This document shows positions 51,729-62,349 of a stretch of 64,000 nt of DNA, one piece after another. Origin of the DNA: Vibrio sp. FE10. GTDB taxonomy: Bacteria; Pseudomonadota; Gammaproteobacteria; Enterobacterales; Vibrionaceae. A model generated the notes under the pieces. The model saw only the letters and a list, made by a program, of their open reading frames with translations. It did no database searches and was not told the origin of the DNA. Position numbers and translations under genes: made by a program. The stretch covers positions 1,116,001 to 1,180,000 of the forward strand of contig NZ_AP028067.1 of the NCBI RefSeq assembly GCF_030297155.1, read 5' to 3'. Each line of letters opens with the position of its first letter. Position 1 is the first letter of the stretch.

Positions 51729-52103
51729 CTAAGCTTGCTTGCGAACCTGCAATACGCTCAATACTGATAGCGAAAGGAAGAACGCGGGGTCGCTCCAACC
51801 AAAGCCAACAAAGATACCGGTGAAAGCCGCATACAGTGTGATGATCGCACCCAGCATATTGGTAATAACCAAACCTTGGATGAGCTTTTTGGCGCTGATT
51901 CCCGCTTCAATATCTCGCAGTAACCATGTTATCGCTGCAATACCACCAAGGAAGATACTGGTGTGTTGAGATAGAAAGTAAGCGTACTTGTCATTAATTT
52001 CCACGCCGTACATAGGCCACATGACCGTTGGTAGGAAAAACAACGCGAAGGCAAACCCTGCGTAAATGATGCCGTGTAGGCTTAAAAACGTTTTATTGTT
52101 CAT
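51729..52103 (-). CDS. Small membrane protein, unknown function
   Basis: This 124-residue protein has four predicted membrane helices (about 8-28, 43-62, 72-92 and 97-117). I do not recognise a family with confidence. Start ATG 52103 has a GAGAGAGAAC site. It is 48 bases downstream of the YdhR-like gene, so the two are likely co-transcribed and controlled by the divergent LysR-type regulator at 52640. Confidence 0.72.
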   Translation of the reverse strand: MNNKTFLSLHGIIYAGFAFALFFLPTVMWPMYGVEINDKYAYFLSQHTSIFLGGIAAITWLLRDIEAGISAKKLIQGLVITNMLGAIITLYAAFTGIFVGFGWSDPAFFLSLSVLSVLQVRKQA

Positions 52104-52151
52104 TTGTTCTCTCTCTATCTCGTGCCTTTCGCTAATTATTCATTCATTCCA

Positions 52152-52457
52152 TTAGCCGTTGATTGGGCCTTTGTTAATGGTAGTTAATGGCTGGTTTACG
52201 TCAAAAATCACGCCGCGTACTTCTTCTACGCCCATCTCTTTCAAGCGAGCGGCATGCATGGCTAGGTAAGTTTCCGCACTGAGTTGATCTTCAAAAAGGT
52301 AGACGCCACCGCCCAGTTTTTCGGCTTGGTTTTCTGTCCAGATTTTCCAGATCATGCCCGGTTCGTTGTTGATAGACTTGGCTAGGTCAACGAGTGCGTT
52401 CGACATCTCTTCACCGAAAGGGCCTGAAAATTCAAAATCAACTTGTAGTAGTTTCAT
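52152..52457 (-). CDS. YdhR-like mono-oxygenase-fold protein
   Basis: This 101-residue protein reads KLLQVDFEFSGPFGEEM and KIWTENQAEKLGGGVYLFED, which match the YdhR family (a dimeric ferredoxin-like fold close to ABM mono-oxygenases). Role is unknown; some relatives act on aromatic compounds. GGAG precedes the ATG. It is divergent from the LysR-type regulator, its probable controller. Confidence 0.85.
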   Translation of the reverse strand: MKLLQVDFEFSGPFGEEMSNALVDLAKSINNEPGMIWKIWTENQAEKLGGGVYLFEDQLSAETYLAMHAARLKEMGVEEVRGVIFDVNQPLTTINKGPING

Positions 52458-52639
52458 GGTGTTTCTCCGTTTAACAAATTTCGTTTAACAAAATCCGCTA
52501 TAAAAAATAGGTGTTTAAGACAAACAAGCCATTCTCGTTTGTTGTTGAGATTTATATTGCCTGTTGAAATAGATATTACCTGTAAAAAACAGACAGAAAA
52601 GTTCATAATATTGCCATTAACTGTCAGGATTTTAGACCG

Positions 52640-53551
52640 ATGAGATTAAAGACCACCCTAGACCAATGGCAAACACTCTATGAGATAGACCGCGCTGGCA
52701 GCATTCAGGCGGCGGCACTGCAATTGAATAAGAGCCACACCACGCTGATTTATGCGTTGAGAAAATTGGAAGACCAGTTGGGTGTGTCTTTGGTTCAGGT
52801 TGAAGGGCGAAGGGCTGTATTATCGGAAGATGGCAAAGCCTTATTGCGTAGGGCGAGCAGCATGCTGGAACAAGCGCGAGAACTAGAGCTGATCAGTGAG
52901 CAGTTAGCAAAGGGTGTGGAGTCTGAAATTGTGGTCGCGGTTGATCACTTATGCTGCCTTGAACGTCTTTATAAGCCGATGGCTGCGTTTATGGCAGAGA
53001 ACAACACCACCTCAATCCAAGTGGTAGAAACATCGCTATCTAAAACCACTGAAATGGTTACCCAAGAACGAGCCGATGTTGCCATCATCAACCTGCCAAT
53101 TACCAATTACTCGGCTGAAGCTTTTGGGTTCACTAAGATGGAGCCCGTTGTAGCGAATTCGCATCCGTTAGCTAGCATGTCATCCATGTCGCTCAATCAG
53201 CTGTCGTCTCTTCCACAAATTGTAGTGAGAGATTTAGGTGCTCAAGCTAGTCAAGGCAGTAAAAATCTGGGTGAGAAAAAGGATGTGGGTTGGTTGAAGT
53301 CGAGCCAGCGTATTACGGTCGATAATTTCGACCATGCATTTGGTGCGGTAGAGCAGGGTGTTGGGTATTGCAGGTTACCTAAACATATTGTCGATAGCCG
53401 AGGAAGTGACAAGCTTGCGGTATTGAATGTAGAAAATGGCAGTGGTTATCAAGTGCCGCTGCATCTGACTCTGCCGAAAGGTGCGAAGACAGGTCCAGCC
53501 GCAAAACGTTTCTATGAGTTACTTCTTGAGTCAGCTTCTAATGCGAGCTAA
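52640..53551 (+). CDS. LysR-family transcriptional regulator
   Basis: This 303-residue protein has an N-terminal winged helix (IDRAGSIQAAALQLNKSHTT and LIYALRKLEDQLGVSLVQ) and a LysR sensor domain (about 90-295). It is divergent from the YdhR-like gene and membrane-protein gene, with 182 bases between. AGGA precedes the ATG. Inducer unknown. Confidence 0.9.
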   Translation: MRLKTTLDQWQTLYEIDRAGSIQAAALQLNKSHTTLIYALRKLEDQLGVSLVQVEGRRAVLSEDGKALLRRASSMLEQARELELISEQLAKGVESEIVVAVDHLCCLERLYKPMAAFMAENNTTSIQVVETSLSKTTEMVTQERADVAIINLPITNYSAEAFGFTKMEPVVANSHPLASMSSMSLNQLSSLPQIVVRDLGAQASQGSKNLGEKKDVGWLKSSQRITVDNFDHAFGAVEQGVGYCRLPKHIVDSRGSDKLAVLNVENGSGYQVPLHLTLPKGAKTGPAAKRFYELLLESASNAS

Positions 53552-53573
53552 CGGCGACATGAACCTTGAACGA

Positions 53574-54188
53574 TTAACGAGGCTGATTGCCGTTCAAGAA
53601 TAGTGCGACACATTCACGAGTGTAGTGAAGTCTTTCTTCTTGTGACTCTCCGCTATCGTGTCCGAAGAATCCCCAATACGCCGATTTGCCGTGAAACATC
53701 AGCAACAGTTGGCGTGCAGCAATGGTTGGTGAACTTGATGTTGAAAGCGTTAAGTCACCCGAATCTATTTTCGACTGTAAATAATCAGCGAGTAACTTAG
53801 TGGTCTTCTGTGGCCCTGTTTCTAAATAAATAGAGGCTATCTCTGGATGTGTGTTGGATTGGCTAACCGCATTCTGAAAGGTCTGTCTAGATTGCTCATC
53901 AAGTAACAAATCTTGAAACTTCACACCAAACTTCACCAATTCTTCTTCCAAAGTGGCATTCATATCAAAGGCTGCAGGGCTCAGTTCGCGCTCTGCACAT
54001 TTGGTTTGCATACAGGTTTCGAAAAGTTCGTCTTTGTTTTTAAAGTGAGAGTAGACCGTTTGCTTTGAAACGTTCGCTGCTTTCGCTATCTGATCCATAT
54101 TGATCTTGAAGCCATACTCAGAGAAAAGCTGGCTTGCTGCGGTTAAGATCTGCGATCTCTTCTGTTCACTCTTGATGATTTTAGTCAC
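53574..54188 (-). CDS. TetR-family repressor of the RND operon
   Basis: This 204-residue protein has the TetR helix-turn-helix (MDQIAKAANVSKQTVYSHFKNKDEL cut at about residues 33-57) and a variable ligand domain with a C-terminal TetR_C-like region. The start is GTG 54188. It is divergent from an RND efflux operon with a perfect 21-bp palindrome in the gap, so repression of that operon, and itself, is very likely. Confidence 0.9.
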   Translation of the reverse strand: MTKIIKSEQKRSQILTAASQLFSEYGFKINMDQIAKAANVSKQTVYSHFKNKDELFETCMQTKCAERELSPAAFDMNATLEEELVKFGVKFQDLLLDEQSRQTFQNAVSQSNTHPEIASIYLETGPQKTTKLLADYLQSKIDSGDLTLSTSSSPTIAARQLLLMFHGKSAYWGFFGHDSGESQEERLHYTRECVALFLNGNQPR

Positions 54189-54317
54189 GTGCTGTTTCTC
54201 GTTACTTGCTTGGTACTTGGTGTTGCTCAGTTCAATGCATTTCGTTCTGCGCTAAGCATTATGCTTTTTGTGATGGTTTTATCAATCATTAACGATGAAA
54301 CTTATTTTTAACATAAT

Positions 54318-54338
54318 CAAACTAGACAGTCTAGTTTG
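54318..54338. promoter_or_regulatory. TetR operator
   Basis: CAAACTAGAC and GTCTAGTTTG are perfect 10-bp arms around a central A. It lies about 55 bases before the membrane-fusion gene and 130 bases before the TetR start; a partial copy TTAGTTAGTCTAAA follows at 54341. Confidence 0.8.
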
Positions 54339-54392
54339 GTTTAGTTAGTCTAAAAAAAGAACATGATTGAGTACTGCATAGGAACAGTGAGT

Positions 54393-55508
54393 ATGTATAA
54401 ATTGATGAAGGGAAGTGCGGTGGCGTTGTCTCTATCGGCTTTTCTTGTTGGATGTGGCGAAAAGGAACAAGCCCAAGAGTCGGTTGATTCAACCGCTGAA
54501 GCGGCTTCGAGCGTCCAAACCATTTTAACTGTAGAAACGATGGCCTTGGCGCTGTCTTCCTCTTATGCAGTGCAGCGTGAATATGTGGGTGTGGTTAAGG
54601 CGGGTCAGCAGGCTAACCTTGGTTTCGAATTGGCCGGAAAAGTAAATGCGATTTTAGTGGATGTCGGTGACACAGTAACCGAAGGTCAACCGTTAATCCG
54701 GTTAGATACCCAACTGCTGCAGACTGAATCTAGCCAATTGAAAGCACAAGCCGAAGAAGTGAAAGCTCAACTGAGTCTTGTGGCCGCGAACTTAAAGCGT
54801 CAGCGCTCATTGAAAGCAAAGGGCTTCAGTGCTGAGGCGGAAATTGATTCGTTAACCAGTGAACAGCGCGTGTTGCAGGCGAACTTACTGCGTATTGACG
54901 CCTCGGTAAAAGGCAATGAATTGAAGTTAGTTAAGTCGACGGTTCGTGCGCCTTATTCGGGCACTATCGCAACGCGTTTTGTGTCGTTGGGTGATGTGGT
55001 GAATGTCGGTAATCCTACTCTTACATTGCTTGCTTCAGAAGGCAAAGAAGCCTTTATCGGTATTCCTGCTCATCAGATGCAAAAAGTAACCTCGCTTTCT
55101 AAGCCAAGTATTCGTGTCGGGCGAGATGATTTCGCTGTGACTCTGTTGAATCCGGGTGCAATGGTGGATACGCAATCTCGCAGTGTCGGCTTACGTTACC
55201 TTTTCCCTGAGCAAGCGTCTGTTTTAGAAGGTCAGCTTGCTTACCTTAAGTTTGACGAGCAAATCGATGATCAAGGTTATTGGGTGCCGTTAACGGGTTT
55301 AATTGATGGATTACGTGGTGTGTGGAACATCTTCGTGGTGGGTGAAGACAATAAAGTAGAGCGCCGAAGTGTTCAGGTTCTGTTTGCTAATAACCAACAA
55401 GCCTATGTCAGCGGTGCCATTACCGAAGGCGAGCAGGTGATCGCGAGTGGTCTACATCGCTTGGTTCCAGGTCAAACCGTGAAGCCAGCCAACGTGACGG
55501 CTGAATAG
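54393..55508 (+). CDS. RND efflux periplasmic adaptor (membrane-fusion) lipoprotein
   Basis: This 371-residue protein has a lipobox-type signal (LSAFLVGCGEKEQ, Cys about residue 20), a lipoyl/hairpin region (GFELAGKVNAILVDVGDTVTEGQPL split around about residues 75-100), and a beta-barrel C-terminal half. ATG 54393 follows an AGGAA site. The partner transporter gene starts 8 bases after its stop. The two export drugs or other compounds with an outer-membrane channel not in the window. The divergent TetR probably controls expression. Confidence 0.9.
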   Translation: MYKLMKGSAVALSLSAFLVGCGEKEQAQESVDSTAEAASSVQTILTVETMALALSSSYAVQREYVGVVKAGQQANLGFELAGKVNAILVDVGDTVTEGQPLIRLDTQLLQTESSQLKAQAEEVKAQLSLVAANLKRQRSLKAKGFSAEAEIDSLTSEQRVLQANLLRIDASVKGNELKLVKSTVRAPYSGTIATRFVSLGDVVNVGNPTLTLLASEGKEAFIGIPAHQMQKVTSLSKPSIRVGRDDFAVTLLNPGAMVDTQSRSVGLRYLFPEQASVLEGQLAYLKFDEQIDDQGYWVPLTGLIDGLRGVWNIFVVGEDNKVERRSVQVLFANNQQAYVSGAITEGEQVIASGLHRLVPGQTVKPANVTAE

Positions 55509-55516
55509 GAAATAGT

Positions 55517-58500
55517 ATGAAAATCATAGAGACTATTTCCAATACTCGACTGCTTATTTTAATGACTGCGCTGCTCATGGTGAGTGGTATTTCTGCGTTC
55601 ATGACGCTGCCTCGCGCAGAAGACCCAGTCATCATCAACCGTTACGCCAACATTACCACCAGTTTCCCCGGTGCCAGTGCCGAGCGTGTTGAAACCTTGG
55701 TTACTGAGGTGATTGAGAACAAGCTGCGTGAGCTGAGTGAAGTTAAACTCGTGAGCTCAACCTCAAGGCCGGGCGTGTCTATTGTCACGCTAGAATTGAA
55801 TGACACCATCACCGAGCCAGAGCCGGTTTGGTCTCAAGCTCGTGACAAACTGTCTGACATCGAATCCATTTTACCTGCGGGTTCTCATTCTCCCGATCTC
55901 GACAGCGACCATACTTACGCTTTCACCACCATCGCATCTCTGACTTGGTCAGGTGCAGGCGAGCCAGACCGTTTAACCCTTGGGCGTTATGCCAAAGAAC
56001 TTGCCAAGCGATTACGAACCTTGTCGGGAACTGAATTCGTTGATGAATACGGGATGCCTCAAGAAGAAATCCAGATAAGTCTACGAACGGCTGATGCCGC
56101 AGCGCTTGGGCGTTCGAGTGCTAATATCGCCGAATCGTTAGAAGGGGCAGACGCTAAGAACTCGGCGGGTGAATTGGTCAGTGCTTATTCTCGTTTTGGT
56201 TTAGAGATTGAATCGGAACTTGATTCCATTGAACGTATTAAGCAAGTCCCAATCGCGACTGACAGCAATGGTCACATCATTCGTATGGAAGACATTGCTT
56301 CGGTGAGGCGTGGCGAGAAAACTCCCCAAGATCAGATTGCCATTATTGATGGTGAGCCGGGCGTGATTGTCGCAGCAAGAATGCATCCTGATCTTCGTGT
56401 CGATAATTGGACATCACGAGCGAATGCTCTTATTGAGGAGTTTCAACAAGAGCTGCCCAGCAATATCGATGTCACCGTGTTGTTCAACCAGCAAGGTTAT
56501 ACCGAAACACGCCTAAACGACTTAGGCAAAAGCTTGATGATCGGTTTTGGCTTGATCTTGATTGTGCTGTTCGTGACCTTAGGTGTGCGTGCTGCAATAT
56601 TGGTGGCGATTTCGTTGCCACTGACTTCACTGCTTACATTGTCGATCATGAAGATGACCGGTGTGCCAATCAACCAGATGTCAGTCACGGGTTTAATAGT
56701 GGCACTCGGGATCATGGTAGATAACGCGGTGGTAATGGTCGATACCATTCAGGCGTATCGCTTGAAAGGGCAGCACAGAGCAGAAGCGACCATGAATGCG
56801 TTGAAGCACTTGTGGGTGCCTTTGCTGGGTTCAACATTAACCACGGTATTGGCGTTTGCGCCGATCATTCTGATGCCGGGTGCATCGGGTGAGTTTGTGG
56901 GTGGTATTGCGATTACGGTGTCGTTCTCGTTGATCGGTTCTTATGTGATTTCGCATACCTTAATCGCAGGCTTAGCGACCAAGTTACTGCCGAAACAACT
57001 CAGTGATGTGGATAAGAAAGGGCAACATCATTGGTATATGACAGGCTTAAGAATTCCTGCATTAACACGTTGGTTCTCATCTTCTGTTCGCTTTGGTGTC
57101 ACGCATCCAATCATTACTATTGCTTTGGTGTTGTTGGTTCCGTTTACTGGCTACTGGAGTATGTCTCAACTGACTGAGCAGTTCTTCCCGCCATCAGACC
57201 GAGACATGTTTGAGATTCAGGTGTACATGCCGCCTCAAGCGAGCATTTATGCGACCAAAAATACCTCTGAAAAAATAGACGACATCATTCATCGCTATCC
57301 AGAAGTGGAGCGCATTGATTGGCTAGTGGGCGCGAACTTCCCATCTTTCTATTACAACTTACAAGCAAGACAAAATAATGCGCCTTACTTCTCACAAGCG
57401 ATGGTGAAAACCGAGAACTTTGACCAAGCCAATGCGTTGATTCCAGAACTGCAAAAGGTGTTAGATAACGAGGTACCGGAAGCACAAATCTTGGTACGAA
57501 AGCTTAATCAAGGGCCTCCATTTACTGCGCCCGTTGAGCTGCGTGTTTATGGTGAAAACCTCGATACATTAAAAGCGATTGGTGAAGATGTTCGCTTGAT
57601 TCTGGCAGGTGTACCTCATGTCACTCACACGCGAGAAACATTGCAGCCGGGTACACCTAAGGTGTGGTTGAAGGTCGATGAAGACACTGCGAAACTTAAC
57701 GGTATCTCACTCAATCAGTTTGCTGGCATGCTGCAAACTACGCTAACAGGCCGTGAAAGTGGCTCAGTGATTGAGGGCAGTGAATCGGTACCAATCCGTG
57801 TTCGTGTCGCGGATGATGCGCGTGAAAATCTAGCGCATTTAAGCAATATTCGCTTGCCGATCAGTTCTGATGTTTACTCAACGGGGATTAATGTTTCAAC
57901 TCTGGCAGAGCTTGAACTGACGACCAGTCGCGGTGCGATTACTCGTCGTAACGGGCAGCGTGTGAATACCATTGAGGGTTACATTGAAGCGGGTGTCTTG
58001 CCTCAAACTGTCCTTAATGAGTTCCAAAAACGCTTAGAAAGCTATGAGATGCCATCAGGTTACACGATTGGTTTTGGTGGTGAATCGGCTGAGCGTGACA
58101 ATTCAGTCAACAGTCTTATCTCGAATGTCGCCGTTGTGGTGGTATTGATGGTGTTGGTAGTGGTGATGTCGTTCAACTCGTTCCGAATGAGTAGCATCAT
58201 CTTCATGGTGGCAGGATTGGCTGGTGGCCTAGGGCTGTTGTCGGTGTGGATCTTCGGTTATCCGTTTGGCTTTACGGTGATCATCGCCATGCTCGGGATT
58301 GCGGGCTTAGCGATTAACGCTGCCATCGTGATTCTGACGGAATTGAAACTCGATGAACAAGCTTCATCAGGCAATGTGGATGCGGTGGTAGAAGCTGTGA
58401 TGTCGTGTACGCGTCATATCAGTTCGACAACGATCACGACGGTTGGCGGCTTTATGCCACTGATCATTGCTGGTGGTGGCTTCTGGCCTCCGTTCGCGGT

Positions 58501-58615
58501 CGCGATTGTCGGCGGTACCGTATTAACCACGCTTATTTCTTTCTACTTTGTGCCTGTGGTTTATCATTTGATGACTAAAAATCAGCGCAAGGAAGTCGTG
58601 ACTCCAACAGCCTAA
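55517..58615 (+). CDS. RND-family efflux transporter (inner membrane)
   Basis: This 1032-residue protein has the RND layout: 12 membrane helices and two large periplasmic loops, each about 300 residues. GLIVALGIMVDNAVVMVDTI is the proton-relay helix 4 with its Asp pair. The length is normal for the HAE-1/HAE-2 type. It pumps substrates from periplasm to outside using proton force, with the adaptor encoded 8 bases upstream. It is transcribed from the TetR-controlled promoter. Substrate unknown. Confidence 0.93.
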   Translation: MKIIETISNTRLLILMTALLMVSGISAFMTLPRAEDPVIINRYANITTSFPGASAERVETLVTEVIENKLRELSEVKLVSSTSRPGVSIVTLELNDTITEPEPVWSQARDKLSDIESILPAGSHSPDLDSDHTYAFTTIASLTWSGAGEPDRLTLGRYAKELAKRLRTLSGTEFVDEYGMPQEEIQISLRTADAAALGRSSANIAESLEGADAKNSAGELVSAYSRFGLEIESELDSIERIKQVPIATDSNGHIIRMEDIASVRRGEKTPQDQIAIIDGEPGVIVAARMHPDLRVDNWTSRANALIEEFQQELPSNIDVTVLFNQQGYTETRLNDLGKSLMIGFGLILIVLFVTLGVRAAILVAISLPLTSLLTLSIMKMTGVPINQMSVTGLIVALGIMVDNAVVMVDTIQAYRLKGQHRAEATMNALKHLWVPLLGSTLTTVLAFAPIILMPGASGEFVGGIAITVSFSLIGSYVISHTLIAGLATKLLPKQLSDVDKKGQHHWYMTGLRIPALTRWFSSSVRFGVTHPIITIALVLLVPFTGYWSMSQLTEQFFPPSDRDMFEIQVYMPPQASIYATKNTSEKIDDIIHRYPEVERIDWLVGANFPSFYYNLQARQNNAPYFSQAMVKTENFDQANALIPELQKVLDNEVPEAQILVRKLNQGPPFTAPVELRVYGENLDTLKAIGEDVRLILAGVPHVTHTRETLQPGTPKVWLKVDEDTAKLNGISLNQFAGMLQTTLTGRESGSVIEGSESVPIRVRVADDARENLAHLSNIRLPISSDVYSTGINVSTLAELELTTSRGAITRRNGQRVNTIEGYIEAGVLPQTVLNEFQKRLESYEMPSGYTIGFGGESAERDNSVNSLISNVAVVVVLMVLVVVMSFNSFRMSSIIFMVAGLAGGLGLLSVWIFGYPFGFTVIIAMLGIAGLAINAAIVILTELKLDEQASSGNVDAVVEAVMSCTRHISSTTITTVGGFMPLIIAGGGFWPPFAVAIVGGTVLTTLISFYFVPVVYHLMTKNQRKEVVTPTA

Positions 58616-59371
58616 TCTCTCTTAATGACTATTACTCCTCTCCCTTGAGGGGAGTAATACCCGCTTAAAACATATCTTAATATCCCCAAAATCGGCTTTT
58701 TATCTTCATCTTTGACCGTTTTTTGCTGCACATAGCTGACATTATTATCATGAAAATCAACGTGTCATTCGAGTGCCTGATGGGTTGTTATCTCTAGTGA
58801 TATCTTTTGTAAATACCTTTGAAATCGTATGTGAATTCATAAATTTGATGATCGTCACACTTTGTTTATTTCGCTCTTTCTAATGTAATCCAACATTGTT
58901 GTTTCTATTGCTTGTTTACTTTTCTCTCTCCCGTTTCCCCTTAATCCTTTTCCGCACATGGCTCAACTCGTGTGGCACGCCTATGTCGTGCGTCTGAATT
59001 GCGTCAATTTTCCATATCTCACTTTCATAACTGGAAGGTTAGTTTCCAAGTTTGTTTGGTGAGCTTTCAATTTCAACTCCTCATAATGCGCCAAATGTAA
59101 CAATGTATTTCAAAGTGTAACAATTAAGTCATATTTTTTGTGTGGTTTTAACCGTGCGGCAATGTTTCGACTGCGCAGCACTGCCGTTATAACTTGGCAG
59201 TTCAACGGTTCAACTATCGACTGTTCAACTGTCTACTGTTCAAGATAGTGGCTAATTCCGTTTCGCTTTGAGATGCGTCGTTTCACATGCTCAACACATA
59301 AATATTCTAATGACCATGACAACCAGTACTCGGGCGTTCGTTCTGAGGCTGGATAACCATCGAGAAAGTTA
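58616..59371. other. Long gap before the cyo operon
   Basis: This 756-base AT-rich stretch has no supported gene. It holds a hairpin after the RND gene (ATTACTCC/GGGAGTAAT, 58630-58652), and a 15-bp tandem repeat (59208-59248) near the cyo promoter. No other clear operator was seen. Confidence 0.5.
59200..59248 (+). repeat. 15-bp tandem repeat upstream of cyoA
   Basis: GTTCAACTATCGACT and GTTCAACTGTCTACT are followed by a partial GTTCAAGATAG; a shorter GTTCAAC is at 59200. The 15-bp period places the units on alternating faces of DNA. It lies about 125-170 bases before cyoA. Confidence 0.6.
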
Positions 59372-60268
59372 ATGGAAGCTTCAAGATATAAACGCATTTT
59401 ATCGAGAGCAAATCTGTCGAGGATTGGTTTGGTGGGAACCGTCCTGATGCTCGAAGGATGTAACTCCGCATTGCTCGACCCAAAAGGTAGCGTTGGCGTT
59501 CAGGAAAAGGAGCTGATTATTACGGCTCTGTTGCTGATGCTGATTGTCGTCATCCCTGTGATTCTGATGACCATCTACTTTGCCTATAGATACCGCGAAA
59601 GTAATACCACAGAAGAGTATGCACCTGACTGGGCGCACTCAACCAAGATCGAAGTGGTGGTATGGACGATTCCAATCATCATCATCGCGATTCTTGCCAC
59701 CATCACTTGGCGTTCAACACACGAACTGGAGCCTTCCAAGCCTCTGGAAAGTGATGTGCAACCTATGGTGATCGAAGTGGTCTCTCTGGACTGGAAATGG
59801 CTGTTCATCTATCCGGAGCAAAACATTGCGACGGTTAACTATGTGGCGTTCCCGAAAGATGTACCGGTGACGTTTAAGCTGACTTCAGACAACATCATGA
59901 ACGCGTTCTTTATCCCGCGCCTTGGTTCGCAGATCTACGCGATGCCGGGAATGGTGACCAAGCTGAACTTGATTGCTAACCATGAAGGTGACTTCAAAGG
60001 TTTTGCATCGAACTACAGTGGTAAAGGGTTCTCTCAAATGAAATTCACTGCATCAGCTATGCCTGACCAAGTGGCGTTTCTAAATTGGGTGGAAAAAGTG
60101 AAAGCTAGCCCAGACCGTATTGAAGATTGGGATCAGTTCCGTTCATTGGCTGCGCCAAGTGTTGCTGAACCTGTGACTTTTTTCTCCAGTATCCCACCAT
60201 TTTTATTCACTGATGTCGTGACCCAGCACCCTGGTTCAATGAACTGTTTGCCGGAAACCCAAGGATAA
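59372..60268 (+). CDS. cyoA: Cytochrome bo3 ubiquinol oxidase subunit II
   Basis: This 298-residue protein has a lipobox-like LMLEGC signal, two membrane helices (about 48-70 and 92-112) and a cupredoxin-like periplasmic domain with [17 protein letters not shown] and [18 protein letters not shown]. The CuA cysteine motif is replaced by [12 protein letters not shown], so this is a quinol and not a cytochrome c oxidase. First gene of the cyoABCDE operon, with GAGA before the ATG. Confidence 0.94.
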   Translation: MEASRYKRILSRANLSRIGLVGTVLMLEGCNSALLDPKGSVGVQEKELIITALLLMLIVVIPVILMTIYFAYRYRESNTTEEYAPDWAHSTKIEVVVWTIPIIIIAILATITWRSTHELEPSKPLESDVQPMVIEVVSLDWKWLFIYPEQNIATVNYVAFPKDVPVTFKLTSDNIMNAFFIPRLGSQIYAMPGMVTKLNLIANHEGDFKGFASNYSGKGFSQMKFTASAMPDQVAFLNWVEKVKASPDRIEDWDQFRSLAAPSVAEPVTFFSSIPPFLFTDVVTQHPGSMNCLPETQG

Positions 60269-60273
60269 TCGTC

Positions 60274-62349
60274 ATGTTTGGAAGATTAACTCTAGACTCA
60301 ATTCCCTACCACGAACCCATTATTTTATTCACCTTAACCATGATCGCTTTAGTGGGCGGTTTAGTGGTGTATGCGGTAACAAAAGCAGGTAAGTGGCAAT
60401 ACCTTTGGAATGAATGGTTTACGTCTGTAGACCACAAAAAATTGGGCTTCATGTACATTGCTGTGGCAATGGTGATGTTAGTTCGTGGCTTTGCCGATGC
60501 GGTCATGATGCGTAGTCAGCAATTGCTTTCTGCAGCCGGTGAGACAGGCTATTTACCGCCACATCACTACGACCAGATCTTCACGGCTCACGGCGTGATC
60601 ATGATTTTCTTCGTTGCGATGCCTTTGGTTATCGGCCTGATGAACATCATCGTGCCGCTGCAAATTGGTGCTCGTGATGTTGCATTCCCTTATCTGAATA
60701 ACCTGAGCTTCTGGCTGTTTGTGGTGGGTATCATCCTAACCAACATGTCACTGGGCTTAGGTGAATTTGGCCGTACGGGTTGGTTGGCGTATCCGCCGCT
60801 TTCTGGCATTGAGGCCAGCCCGGGAGTCGGGGTCGATTATTGGATCTGGGCGCTGCAAATATCCGGTGTGGGTACCACATTAACGGGTGTGAACTTCTTC
60901 GCGACCATTTTGCGCATGCGTACTCCGTCCATGCCAATGATGAAGATGCCAGTATTCACTTGGGCATCTCTGTGTGCCAACATCCTGATCATCATCTCTT
61001 TCCCAATCCTAACGGTAACCATCGCGTTACTGACTTTGGATAGATATATCGGCACGCACTTCTTCACCAACGACCTTGGTGGCAACGTGATGATGTATGT
61101 GAACCTGATTTGGGCATGGGGACACCCTGAGGTGTACATCCTAATCTTGCCTATCTTCGGTGTGTTCTCTGAAGTGACGGCAACCTTCTCTCGTAAAAAA
61201 CTGTTTGGTTATACCTCACTGGTATGGGCGACAGTTGCTATCACCATCCTTGCGTTTGTGGTTTGGCTACATCACTTCTTTACCATGGGTTCTGGCGCCA
61301 ACGTGAATGCCTTCTTCGGCATCGCGACCATGATTATCTCTATTCCAACCGGGGTTAAGATCTTCAACTGGCTATTCACCATGTACAAAGGACGTATCCG
61401 CTTTACCACGCCAATGATGTGGACGGTGGGCTTCCTAATCACCTTTACCGTTGGTGGTATGACGGGCGTATTGATGGCGGTTCCGGGTGCGGATTTCATT
61501 CTGCATAACTCGGTATTCCTGATTGCTCACTTCCACAACGTAATCATCGGTGGTGTTGTCTTCGGTTGTTTTGCTGCGATTGGTTACTGGTTCCCGAAAG
61601 CGACCGGTTTCACTCTGAACGAGCTTTGGGGTAAACGCGCATTCTACTGTTGGATCATTGGTTTCTTGATGGCGTTCTTGCCGCTTTACGCTCTGGGCTT
61701 TATGGGCATGACGCGTCGTTTGAGCCAAGACATCAACCCTGAATTCTTCCCACTACTGGCGGTTGCGGCTGCAGGTACGGGCGTGATTGCGATGGGTGTT
61801 GTTTGTCAGTTCGTGCAGATTTACGTGAGTGTTCGTGACCGTGACCAAAACCGAGATCTAACCGGTGACCCGTGGGGCGGACGCACATTCGAATGGGCAA
61901 CGTCTTCACCACCGCCGTTCTACAACTTTGCAAAACTGCCTAAGGGCGATGAGATCGATTCGTTCTGGTATCAAAAGCAAAGTGGTGAGTTTGATCCAAC
62001 TCAGGAAGAAGAATACGAACGTATTCACATGCCGAAGAATACACCGACAGGCATTTATGTGTCTGCATGGGCGTTGGCATTTGGCTTCGCAATGATTTGG
62101 TACATCTGGTGGCTAGCGGCGGCAAGCCTAGTGGGCATCGTGGTGACGTGTATTCAACACAGCTACAACGACGATGTGGACTACTACGTGGAAGTTGAAG
62201 AGATCAAAGCGATTGAAGCGGCTCGACGTGCACAGCTTGAAGAAGCGAAGAAACAGTCAGTGAAAGGCGACAACTCTGGTCGTGGTAACAGCGCTGACGG
62301 TGATAACAACAAAAATAAAGATGATTTGGAGACGACGTATGCAAGCTAA
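60274..62349 (+). CDS. cyoB: Cytochrome bo3 ubiquinol oxidase subunit I
   Basis: This 691-residue haem-copper oxidase catalytic subunit shows [19 protein letters not shown] (CuB His and the cross-linked Tyr region), WLHHFFTMG and [12 protein letters not shown] for CuB and haem ligands. It reduces O2 to water with quinol electrons and pumps protons. AAGGA precedes the ATG, 5 bases after the cyoA stop. The C-terminal tail is long, Asp/Asn/Lys-rich and unusual ([20 protein letters not shown] region). Confidence 0.96.
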   Translation: MFGRLTLDSIPYHEPIILFTLTMIALVGGLVVYAVTKAGKWQYLWNEWFTSVDHKKLGFMYIAVAMVMLVRGFADAVMMRSQQLLSAAGETGYLPPHHYDQIFTAHGVIMIFFVAMPLVIGLMNIIVPLQIGARDVAFPYLNNLSFWLFVVGIILTNMSLGLGEFGRTGWLAYPPLSGIEASPGVGVDYWIWALQISGVGTTLTGVNFFATILRMRTPSMPMMKMPVFTWASLCANILIIISFPILTVTIALLTLDRYIGTHFFTNDLGGNVMMYVNLIWAWGHPEVYILILPIFGVFSEVTATFSRKKLFGYTSLVWATVAITILAFVVWLHHFFTMGSGANVNAFFGIATMIISIPTGVKIFNWLFTMYKGRIRFTTPMMWTVGFLITFTVGGMTGVLMAVPGADFILHNSVFLIAHFHNVIIGGVVFGCFAAIGYWFPKATGFTLNELWGKRAFYCWIIGFLMAFLPLYALGFMGMTRRLSQDINPEFFPLLAVAAAGTGVIAMGVVCQFVQIYVSVRDRDQNRDLTGDPWGGRTFEWATSSPPPFYNFAKLPKGDEIDSFWYQKQSGEFDPTQEEEYERIHMPKNTPTGIYVSAWALAFGFAMIWYIWWLAAASLVGIVVTCIQHSYNDDVDYYVEVEEIKAIEAARRAQLEEAKKQSVKGDNSGRGNSADGDNNKNKDDLETTYAS

